Shown one piece after another: positions 16,820-24,378 of a stretch of 64,000 nucleotides of DNA. The notes beneath the pieces were generated by a model. The model was given only the letters and a program-made list of their open reading frames with translations, was not told the DNA's origin and made no database searches. Made by a program: the position numbers and the translations under genes. The first letter of the stretch is position 1; the number at the start of each line of letters is the position of its first letter. The DNA is from Thermomicrobiales bacterium (GTDB lineage Bacteria > Chloroflexota > Chloroflexia > Thermomicrobiales > CFX8). The DNA lies in NCBI GenBank assembly GCA_037045155.1, contig JBAOIG010000003.1, positions 186,001 through 250,000 on the forward strand, read 5' to 3'.

Positions 16820-19195
16820 ATGACGGAGACCGCTAGACGACGAGACGCGAGCTTACTATTGAGTATCGTACGAGATCAGCGGCCGACCACGTTCGGTTGG
16901 CCCTTTCGTTTCTCTCCCGACGAGCATGTATCGACCGGACGGGACGCCGGCGGCGCCCAGCGAGCGCGCATCGCGGCGCGGGCGTTGATCCTGCTGGCGA
17001 TTCCGGCGGCACTGCTGCTCGTCAGCGGAATGATCGCCGGGCTGCCGCCCCGCGGGAGTGAGATCGAACAGGGCGTCCGGGTTGGCGGGGCCGAACTGTC
17101 GGGCGGAAGCCAGACACAGGTGACCTCCGAGCTGAATTCGCGATTCGCAGCGTTCCAGCAACGACCGTTGACCTTCCGCCTCGATGGTCGAACCGCCGAG
17201 GTCGACCCGGCTGATCTCGGTCTGCGCTTCGATTCGTCCGCGACCTATGCGCGAGCCCTCGGCGTCGGCCGCGGTGGCACGTTCGGCGCGGCCGCCGAGC
17301 GGTTGGCTGCGCATACTATCGGCGTCGATATCGCGCCAGTTTACAGTTACGATCCGACCCGGCTTGCACAAGTACTCTCGGCACTCAGCGAGGGGTCGGT
17401 TGTTGCGCCGGTTGATGCCAGCTTCTCGTTGCAGGGGAACGCGCTCTCGATCAATCCATCCTCGGCAGGAACCGGCGTGGATTCACGGGATGTCGAGCGC
17501 CAGCTCCGCGCGGCGATCAACGGTCTGAAGGTCGTCCCGATTGAGGCGCGCATCATCACCGTGAAGCCAACAACGACGACAGCCGCCCTGCAAGCAATCA
17601 CCGATCCGGCCATCCAGGCGCTGAGTGAGACTGTCTACCTTTCCGATTCCGGCCAATACTGGACGATCACTCCGGAAGCGCTCGCCACCGCGATCACCGT
17701 CCGCGACAAGCGTCTCGCGCTCAACCCGCTGGTCATGGATTCGATGCTGGACACGCTCTCGCCGGCCATTCACCGTGAGATGAAGGACGCGACAATCGTT
17801 CTCGGTGACGATGGCAGATTTCGTATCGATCCCGAACTATCGTCTCGCGATCTCGACGTGCGCGCCAGTCGCCTCGCGTTGCAGCAGTCACTGCTCGGCG
17901 GTCAGCACCAGGTCGCGCTCGTCGTGAACGAGGCGACGCCAAAGATCACGACAGCAACCCTCGATCCACTGCTCGGTCGCGCTAACGACATCGCCGACCG
18001 TGGCATGGTCGTAACCTGGCCAGATGGCGAGCAGACACTGGACGGCGTCGCGTTTGCGGGAACCCTGCGAATGGATCCGACGACGCAGTCCCTGACCGTC
18101 GATCAGGAGGCGATGTTCAAGGTCGTCGAGCCGGTCGCGCGCGGTGTTAGCCGACCTGCGACAGGATACCGCTGGAAGGGCGGCGCGATCGTTGCGCCCG
18201 AGGGCGCCCTGCCGGGTCGGTCGGTCGATATTGCTGCCAGCGTGCGCGCGATCACGCGCAATACGCTTGGTGGGGAAGGCCGGACGGCGCTTATCGTCGA
18301 CGAGCAGAAGGACCCCGCCGCGGGGGATTCGGCAATCGTCATCCACGAGGTTCTGGGCAGCGCATCGACATATTACGGAAGCTCCAGCCACAACCGGGCC
18401 ACGAACGTTGAGGTGGCGGCAGCGGCGGTCAACGGCGCGCTGATCGCGCCGGGTGGCACGTTCAGCTTCAACAACGCCATCGGCGGCACGGCAACCCTCG
18501 ATGATGGCTATCAGGTGGGCTTCGGAATCGTCGCGGGCGAAAACGGAGTGCCGCGGACGGTGCCGTCGGTTGCTGGGGGTATCTGCCAAGTCTCGACGAC
18601 CGTTTTCCAGTCAGCGTTCTGGGCTGGAATGCCGATCGGCACTCGCAACTGGCACCTGTACTGGATCCCGAACTACGGCAATGGCCCCGGCGGCATGACG
18701 GGCCTCGACGCCACGGTTGACCCGGACTACGGTCTCGACTTCACGTTCTACAATCCGACAAATAGTTGGCTCGCCGTCCGCGCAGTGACCGATGGCGAGT
18801 GGTTGACGGTCGAGCTGTGGGGTACAAGCCAGGGCTGGCAGGTGCATGTTGATGATCCGGTCATCTCAAGCGTTGTGAGAGCTGACCCGACGATGGTGTA
18901 CCAGCCGAGCGATCAGCTCGGACCCGGCGAGCAGATTTTCGTCGAGCACGCCGAGGATGGCTTCAGTGCCGCGATTCATCGTGTTGTCAAGGATAAGGAC
19001 GGCAACGTCATCGACGAGACGACGTTCAATAGCTACTATCAGCCGTCTCGCAACGTGACGCTGGTGGGTCCGAATGTCACCATCCCGGCGCCGACACCTG
19101 TCTATCAGCCGCCTGCTGCCGACGATCCCACGCCGCCGGCCGATGACCCGACGCCGACCGTTCCGGCTGCAGAGCCAACCCCGTCGAGCCCCTGA
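16820..19195 (+). CDS. VanW family protein with YoaR-like repeats and Pro-rich tail
   Basis: A protein of about 791 residues. One membrane anchor (ALILLAIPAALLLVSG, ~residues 56-71) precedes a long extracellular part with peptidoglycan-binding-4-like (YoaR) modules and then a VanW domain recognisable by APGGTFSFNNAIGG, GYQVGFGIVAGENG, AGGICQVSTTVFQSAFWAG and NWHLYWIPNYG. The tail is Pro/Asp/Thr-rich (PTPPADDPTPTVP), probably wall-spanning. VanW proteins are found in envelope and vancomycin-resistance contexts but their chemistry is not known. The start is uncertain; ATG 16820 is the first codon giving a short cytosolic tail before the anchor. Confidence 0.82.
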   Translation: MTETARRRDASLLLSIVRDQRPTTFGWPFRFSPDEHVSTGRDAGGAQRARIAARALILLAIPAALLLVSGMIAGLPPRGSEIEQGVRVGGAELSGGSQTQVTSELNSRFAAFQQRPLTFRLDGRTAEVDPADLGLRFDSSATYARALGVGRGGTFGAAAERLAAHTIGVDIAPVYSYDPTRLAQVLSALSEGSVVAPVDASFSLQGNALSINPSSAGTGVDSRDVERQLRAAINGLKVVPIEARIITVKPTTTTAALQAITDPAIQALSETVYLSDSGQYWTITPEALATAITVRDKRLALNPLVMDSMLDTLSPAIHREMKDATIVLGDDGRFRIDPELSSRDLDVRASRLALQQSLLGGQHQVALVVNEATPKITTATLDPLLGRANDIADRGMVVTWPDGEQTLDGVAFAGTLRMDPTTQSLTVDQEAMFKVVEPVARGVSRPATGYRWKGGAIVAPEGALPGRSVDIAASVRAITRNTLGGEGRTALIVDEQKDPAAGDSAIVIHEVLGSASTYYGSSSHNRATNVEVAAAAVNGALIAPGGTFSFNNAIGGTATLDDGYQVGFGIVAGENGVPRTVPSVAGGICQVSTTVFQSAFWAGMPIGTRNWHLYWIPNYGNGPGGMTGLDATVDPDYGLDFTFYNPTNSWLAVRAVTDGEWLTVELWGTSQGWQVHVDDPVISSVVRADPTMVYQPSDQLGPGEQIFVEHAEDGFSAAIHRVVKDKDGNVIDETTFNSYYQPSRNVTLVGPNVTIPAPTPVYQPPAADDPTPPADDPTPTVPAAEPTPSSP

Positions 19196-19220
19196 TCAAC
19201 CAGCACTGTTGAGTGACATA

Positions 19221-19660
19221 GATAACGACGCGGCGCCATGAGTACAGCGACTAGCGTGATGTGTCCTGTACTGTGGTGCGACAGCCACCCCGGCCGTTTG
19301 TCATGCTGAGCCTCAGCGAAGCATCTCCTCATGCTGGATGCATTCAGACGCAGGAGAGATCCTTCGGCTGCGGCCTCAGGATGACAAGGTGCGGGGAGGC
19401 TGCCAACCTGACACATCATGCTAGTCACTGTACTGAGTGGCCCGACCAGCGTGACGTGTCCGGTGCTGTGGTGCGACAGGCACCACCGCTCGTTGTCATT
19501 CCGAGCCGCAGCGAGGAATCTCCCCTGGCTGGATACAGTCGAACGCAGGGAGATCCTTCGGCTGCGCGGGCGCCCTCTGGACGATACATGACAAGACACG
19601 GGACTGGCTGCCGACCTGACACATCACGCTGGTCAGAGCAATGAGCGCCGCGTCGTTATC
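19221..19660. repeat. Non-coding composite inverted-repeat (MITE-like) element
   Basis: Outer ends are a perfect 16-base inverted repeat (GATAACGACGCGGCGC at 19221-19236, complement at 19645-19660). Inside are two related units. Unit 1 (19241-19434) is bounded by a 25-base imperfect inverted repeat with two mismatches; unit 2 (~19444-19634) is bounded by a 17-base inverted repeat (GACCAGCGTGACGTGTC, one mismatch). Both units share the interior TTGTCAT...GAGCC.CAGCGA and AGATCCTTCGGCTGCG. No convincing gene is encoded; short open frames just follow the repeats. It fills the convergent gap between the vanW and citrate synthase genes, so it may also act on transcript ends. Confidence 0.75.
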
Positions 19661-19685
19661 ATCGGTCCGGTCGTTGTTTGCGAGA

Positions 19686-20825
19686 TCAGCCGCGCTGGTC
19701 GATCGGCACGAAGTCCTGGTGCGCGGGGCCAACATACTCAGCCTGCGGGCGCATCAGCCGGTTGTCCTGCATCTGCTCCATGATATTTGCGCTCCAGCCG
19801 GCGATCCGCGACAGCGCGAAGACGGCTGGCATCAGATCCGGCGGGAACCCGAGATTGTAGAGCAGTGGCGCCGAGTAGAACTCGACATTCGGGTAGAGCT
19901 TGCGCTCGGTGAAGTACGGATGATGGTTGGTCAGCTGCTCCATGTTGTGGGCGAGCTGATACCACTGAGTGTCGCCGACCTCGTTGGCGACCTTCTCGGA
20001 CCACTTCATCAGATGATTCACTCGCGGGTCGCGAGTCTTGTAGATGCGATGGCCGAGGCCCATCAGCCGGCGCTTGATCCGCAGTGACTCATCCACATAG
20101 TCCTCGATCTTGGCGGGGTCGTGGATCTCGAGGAGCATGTTCATCGCCATCATGTTCGCGCCGCCGTGGGCAACGCCCTTCAGGCTGCCGAGCGCCGCGG
20201 TGACCGCTGAGTAGAGATCGGAGGTCGAGGAAATGGTCGAGCGCGCAGTGAACGTCGAGGCGTTCATCGAGTGTTCGGCCAGCAGACACAGGTACAGGTT
20301 GAATGCGTCAGCCTGTGTTTGAGTTGGCTTCTCGCCGCGGACCATGTAGAGGAAATTCGCGGCGGTGCCGAGTTCGGTGTCCGGAGCGATCGGTTCCTGG
20401 CCATTGCGGAGGCGCTGGTAGGCAGCAAGGACGGTCGGCATTGCCGCCGCAAGACGGGTCGCCTTCTCGCGCAATCCTTCGTGGCTCAGATCATCCTGGT
20501 TGGCATCCTCCATGCCCAGCGCGGTGACGCCGACCTTCAGTGAATCGATTGGCGCGCCAGTCCGTGGCAGCGCTCTGATCGTATTCAACACGTCGCTCGA
20601 GAGTTGGCGATGATGGTGGATACTGTTGCTCAGTTCGTCGAGCTGAACGCGAGTCGGCAGCGCGCCATACCAGAGGAGGTACATAACCTCTTCGAAACGC
20701 ACGTTCCCTGCGAGGTCGTTGATGTTGTAGCCGCGATAGGTCAGGATGCCCTCGGTGCCGTTGACCGAGCTTAGTTGGGTCTGCGCGACAACGAGACCCT
20801 CAAGGCCGGCTGCTGCTGCTGTCAT
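19686..20825 (-). CDS. gltA: Citrate synthase (dimeric, Gram-positive-type length)
   Basis: A 379-residue enzyme condensing oxaloacetate and acetyl-CoA, the entry step of the TCA cycle. Motifs in order: GILTYRGYNINDLA, AEHSMNASTFTAR (His185), LKGVAHGGANMMAM (His220), LMGLGHRIYKTRDPR (His259) and YPNVEFYSAPLLYNLG. The last block usually contains the catalytic Asp (NVDFYS); here it is Glu315. A 2-methylcitrate synthase cannot be excluded from sequence alone, but no methylcitrate-cycle neighbours are present. ATG 20825 is taken because the family's N terminus starts here; a longer frame upstream looks non-coding. Confidence 0.92.
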   Translation of the reverse strand: MTAAAAGLEGLVVAQTQLSSVNGTEGILTYRGYNINDLAGNVRFEEVMYLLWYGALPTRVQLDELSNSIHHHRQLSSDVLNTIRALPRTGAPIDSLKVGVTALGMEDANQDDLSHEGLREKATRLAAAMPTVLAAYQRLRNGQEPIAPDTELGTAANFLYMVRGEKPTQTQADAFNLYLCLLAEHSMNASTFTARSTISSTSDLYSAVTAALGSLKGVAHGGANMMAMNMLLEIHDPAKIEDYVDESLRIKRRLMGLGHRIYKTRDPRVNHLMKWSEKVANEVGDTQWYQLAHNMEQLTNHHPYFTERKLYPNVEFYSAPLLYNLGFPPDLMPAVFALSRIAGWSANIMEQMQDNRLMRPQAEYVGPAHQDFVPIDQRG

Positions 20826-21032
20826 ACGCCAGTCGTTCCTCTCGTCCCGGACCCGGTCCGTCACACGCACACCCGGGTGTCGTGTTGCCGAGCCGACTCC
20901 ACTCCGGTATCAACAGGGCGACATCGCCCGTATCCCCACGCTTGCGGCGTTCGGGTTCGACCCGCACGCGGCCAATGGCTATCCTAGCACGATTCAAGCC
21001 GCGTAATGGGCGGCGCAGGAGGAGGTGGGCAG

Positions 21033-21353
21033 GTGAGCGAAATCGAGCGATCGACATCAGAGGGGTTGATCTACGTCTGGCTCGAGCATGATCCCGCGGC
21101 GGCTGCGGCGGATGTGACGATCCCCGATATCCCCGGGATCAATGATCTCGATCAGATCGCCGACGCGATTCGCGATGGTCGCGTCGGTCGATATCTGCCA
21201 GTGACACTGCATTTTGCCGATCACCCGGCCCCCGGCCCCAAGCGGGTTCGCGCCGTCGATGTCGCTCGGCTGCTGCGTGACCGCAACATCCGCCACCGGC
21301 GGCGCTACGAGGTGATGATCGGCGCGTTCGACGACCCGGATACGGGCGACTAG
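21033..21353 (+). CDS. Small conserved-looking hypothetical protein
   Basis: A 106-residue protein I do not recognise (begins MSEIERSTSEGLIYVWLEHDP, given its GTG start). It is acidic at the start, with alternating Val/Ile strands (ADVTIPDIPGINDLDQIADA, RYLPVTLHFADH), and ends in a basic stretch (LLRDRNIRHRRRYEVMIGAF). It looks soluble and has no signal peptide. GTG 21033 has a strong site, GGAGGAGG at 21018-21025, which supports real translation. Its TAG overlaps the stop of the opposing helicase gene in a CTAG. Confidence 0.6.
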   Translation: MSEIERSTSEGLIYVWLEHDPAAAAADVTIPDIPGINDLDQIADAIRDGRVGRYLPVTLHFADHPAPGPKRVRAVDVARLLRDRNIRHRRRYEVMIGAFDDPDTGD

Positions 21354-22768
21354 CGCCGTGGGCGGCGACGGGGCGAGAAGCAGGCCGCGCAATAGACTGG
21401 CCGGCTCGGATCCGGCTGGAACGGCACCTCCGCGCGCTGGCCGCAGGCGCTGCAGACGATGTCATGGCGTGTCGATGTCGCCGGGCGGACCTGTGGCTCC
21501 TCGCGACGCAGAACTGCGGCCGGCTGTGGCGTTCGGCGCGCTGGCAGCTCCTCACGACGGATGGCCGCGGCCGGCCGTGATGTCCGGGGAGCGACAGGTG
21601 TTGGGCTGTCGCTCATGGCAGCGATCGCCCCGCGCCACGTTGCGCGGGTGATCTGCCGGCCGAGGCCGCGCTCGAGCTGCCGCCACTTCGGCCCGTCCTC
21701 CGGCCCAAGCAGGGTGATCGCCTGGCCCTTGCGCCCCATCCGGCCGGTTCGGCCGACGCGGTGGGTCAGAAGCTCCGGCGACTCGGGCAAGTCCACGTTG
21801 ATGACCTGGTCGATGCTAGTGATATCGAGACCACGCGCGGCGACGTTCGTCGCCAGCAGGATCTGGACCTTGCCGCTGCGAAAGTCCTCCATCACGCGGT
21901 CGCGGGCATTCTGCGAGAGGTTGCCTTGCAGCGCGCCGACCGGGTATCCGTCTTCCTCAAGCTTGCGCGCCAGCTTCTTGACCCCGTGCTTGGTCCGGCC
22001 GAAGACGATGATTGAGCCATCGCCGCGGTGGTCGAGCAAATCGCGGAGCGCGGTGAGCTTGTCGCCGTCTGGGATGTCGTAGGCCACGTGATCGATCGGG
22101 GCGCTGTCCTCCGGACGCGGGTCGACGGAGACGTGAATCGGATTATCAAGGTAGGTCCGCGATGTCTCATCGACCCAGCCGGGCACGGTTGCCGAGAAGA
22201 GCACGGTCTGGCGCTGTCGTGGCGCGCGCTTCAGGATTCGTTCGACGTCCGGCGCGAACCCCTGGTCAAGCATCTCGTCTGCCTCATCGAGGACAACCAT
22301 CCTCAGGCGCGAGATGTCCATGACGCCCTGATTGAGCAGGTCTACGATGCGTCCCGGTGTGCCGACAACAATCGGAGCACCGCGTCGCAGCGCCGCGATC
22401 TGTGGGCCGGCTGCGCGTCCTCCGAAGATCAGAACGGTCGAAAGATTTCGCCGGCGACCGAGGTCGTCGAGCACGCCGCCGACCTGCACCGCCAGCTCGC
22501 GCGTTGGAACCAGCACAAGGACCTGGATTTCGCGGGCGCGTGGATCGGCCAGCTCAATCGCCGGGATGCCAAAGGCCAGCGTCTTACCTGAGCCGGTCCT
22601 CGCCTGTCCGATCAGGTCACGTCCATCGAGTAGCGGCCGGAGCGCGCGGGATTGGATCGGTGTCGGGGTGGTGATATCCATGGATGTAAGCGCCTGGATC
22701 GTCTCCGGGCGCAACCTGAGGTCGCCGAACGAAGCGACGCTCGCTTCGCGAGTCAGCATAGCCGTCAT
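21350..22768 (-). CDS. DEAD-box ATP-dependent RNA helicase with C-terminal zinc ribbon
   Basis: A 472-residue RNA helicase. Visible motifs are Q-motif region (TPIQSRAL), I (ARTGSGKT), Ia (PTRELA), Ib (TPGRI), II (DEAD in VLDEADEML), III (SAT), V (ARGLDI) and VI (HRVGRTGRMG). The core is followed by a basic linker and a short zinc ribbon near the C terminus (CSACGQR ... CAACFSPRRR), similar to proteins that bind structured RNA. It probably unwinds RNA during ribosome assembly or cold adaptation. ATG 22768 is used; ATG 22759 is an alternative. About 390 bases of non-coding DNA lie upstream. Confidence 0.92.
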   Translation of the reverse strand: MTAMLTREASVASFGDLRLRPETIQALTSMDITTPTPIQSRALRPLLDGRDLIGQARTGSGKTLAFGIPAIELADPRAREIQVLVLVPTRELAVQVGGVLDDLGRRRNLSTVLIFGGRAAGPQIAALRRGAPIVVGTPGRIVDLLNQGVMDISRLRMVVLDEADEMLDQGFAPDVERILKRAPRQRQTVLFSATVPGWVDETSRTYLDNPIHVSVDPRPEDSAPIDHVAYDIPDGDKLTALRDLLDHRGDGSIIVFGRTKHGVKKLARKLEEDGYPVGALQGNLSQNARDRVMEDFRSGKVQILLATNVAARGLDITSIDQVINVDLPESPELLTHRVGRTGRMGRKGQAITLLGPEDGPKWRQLERGLGRQITRATWRGAIAAMSDSPTPVAPRTSRPAAAIRREELPARRTPQPAAVLRREEPQVRPATSTRHDIVCSACGQRAEVPFQPDPSRPVYCAACFSPRRRPRR

Positions 22769-23157
22769 TATGGTGCCTTATTTCTGCGCAGCGCTCGATA
22801 CGAGTCTGGTGTTTGTCGGGCCGGAACTGACCGCCCGACGACCTCCGCGCTGCGCGATTGAGGAGGAACACAAGCCGTGCACGATGAAGAACGGTGAGCG
22901 TGCACACTCACAACCTTCGTAGTGTACCACCGCTGTCCAGTGCCGCTGGCAACCGCCGACAATCCCCGTCGGACGATCCAAAGCTCGTTCGCCAGCTCGG
23001 GGCGTCCCTGCAAGGTTCTGTCATTCACGACCCGGACGGAGAATGGCAGAGGACGGGGTGGGCTGCCGAACGGGCGGCATTGGTCGCTCGACCCACGGAG
23101 CGCGACGCTACCGGGCTTCGGTCGTCGTGGCGATCGAGAGCTACGGCATGCTGGCCG
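22769..23157. other. Intergenic stretch upstream of the helicase gene, no gene recognised
   Basis: The DNA between the helicase start and the CvpA gene end carries no frame with plausible coding character. A TACACT that could be a -10 box for the minus strand is at 22921-22926, which would give the helicase mRNA a leader of about 145 bases; long leaders are known for cold-shock RNA helicases, but I see no specific conserved element. Confidence 0.4.
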
Positions 23158-24141
23158 TCAGGCGCTGCGCGGCGTTCCGCAATTCGGGCAGACCGACATC
23201 CCCGGACCGAGGACGGTGTTGCACGTGCTGCAATGATCGTAACCGGCCGGCAACTTGTCGGTGGGCTCGTCGGGCACAGGCTGATTCCCTGGAGTTCCGG
23301 TGGCGGCCCGCGCGATCTGGGGTGTGTTGCTGGGGATGACGAGATGTGGATCGGTGTCACTCATCTGGTCGGAGTGATCGACGGGAATCTCCGGCACGCT
23401 GGTGTGAACCGGCTCAGTCACGACGAGTGGGCGAGTCGCGCGAGTGGCAGGCCGGACAACTGGAGTTGGCTCGGCCTTATACCCGGGATGCTCCGGGCCG
23501 GCCGTCGGGGGGACCCGCGGGGGCAACGACGTATCGCGGGCGGCAGCGTGCGAAGGCTGCGTCGGCACGAACGGCGCCATTGAGGCCGGCGCGACTCGCT
23601 GCCCGGCGCTATCAAGCGCATAGGCTCTGTACCCGGTTGCAAGCGCGTAGATGATGATTGGCACCGCGATGATCGCTGCAGCCAGCAGGATCCAGCCGAT
23701 GTCGTTGAGCAGCACGCGAGTCACGATCGATCGGTTGAGCGACGCTTCGTTGGCGTCGGAGAGAAGAAACAGTCGGATATATTGCAGGGTGAACGACAGA
23801 ATCAGCGCGCCATTGAGCGCTGCGACCCCGGCGCCCAGAACTCGCGTCGCGGTTGTGTGACGCGCCGGCGCCAGCGTGGCGCCGAGCCCATAGCCGAGAA
23901 TGAAGGTTGACGTAATCAGGAAGATCATCGCGACGAGGAACGCGCCGCTGCCCGACGTCAGCGTCGTCAGGCCGGCGAGATCATTCCCCCACGGGCGTGC
24001 CCAATAGTCGGACATCAGCACGCCGAAGAGGATCCCGAGCGTGACAAACAGCTCCTTCACCGGCCCGCGCCAGAAGCCAATCGGGGTGAGGAGCAGAATC
24101 AGCAGAATGAGCAGAATATCGAGGACGAGATAGATCGACAT
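23158..24141 (-). CDS. CvpA family membrane protein with C-terminal zinc ribbon
   Basis: A 327-residue protein. Four to five N-terminal membrane segments (LVLDILLILLILLLTPIGF onward) with a WRGPVKELFVTLGILFGVL block fit the CvpA (colicin V production) family. A long Pro/Thr-rich cytosolic linker follows, ending in a zinc ribbon (CSTCNTVLGPGMSVCPNCG). CvpA proteins influence envelope integrity and protein export in other bacteria, but mechanism is unclear. The zinc ribbon suggests docking to another protein or nucleic acid. ATG 24141 is chosen because GGAAG lies about six bases upstream on its strand; a longer frame starts at 24210. Confidence 0.78.
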   Translation of the reverse strand: MSIYLVLDILLILLILLLTPIGFWRGPVKELFVTLGILFGVLMSDYWARPWGNDLAGLTTLTSGSGAFLVAMIFLITSTFILGYGLGATLAPARHTTATRVLGAGVAALNGALILSFTLQYIRLFLLSDANEASLNRSIVTRVLLNDIGWILLAAAIIAVPIIIYALATGYRAYALDSAGQRVAPASMAPFVPTQPSHAAARDTSLPPRVPPTAGPEHPGYKAEPTPVVRPATRATRPLVVTEPVHTSVPEIPVDHSDQMSDTDPHLVIPSNTPQIARAATGTPGNQPVPDEPTDKLPAGYDHCSTCNTVLGPGMSVCPNCGTPRSA

Positions 24142-24284
24142 GCGGACTTCCAGCACCTCGTTCGGTTCGGCCGTCGAACCCGGCCGCTCCGCCGGCAGAC
24201 GGGCCAGCAAGTGGGCGTTCCGAGTCTAACACGAGACTGGCATCCCGCTTGCGATGTCGATCCGTTGCCAACTGGCCGGATTGA

Positions 24285-24290
24285 TACAAT
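24285..24290 (+). promoter_or_regulatory. Putative -10 box (TACAAT in GATACAATGG)
   Basis: TACAAT about 90 bases before the PHP-domain gene. The longer string ATACAATGG recurs before another + strand gene (36727-36735). A TTGCCA at 24265-24270 is only 14 bases upstream, too close for a normal -35, so spacing is not ideal. Confidence 0.35.
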
Positions 24291-24378
24291 GGATGCCAGT
24301 GTGGCGGTTATCTTCGCCCACGATCCCGGATGATATTGCCCCGGGATCCTCACGGTGTTGAGAAGGGAAGTCCAACTA

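Noticed and set aside
20950..21010. tRNA-like GGGTTCGACCC near 20951
   Set aside because: No acceptor, D or anticodon stems could be drawn around it.
22860..22921. 12-codon open frame with a GAGGAGG site (possible leader peptide) on the + strand
   Set aside because: It lies antisense to the helicase leader with no + strand gene following closely, so attenuation is not supported.
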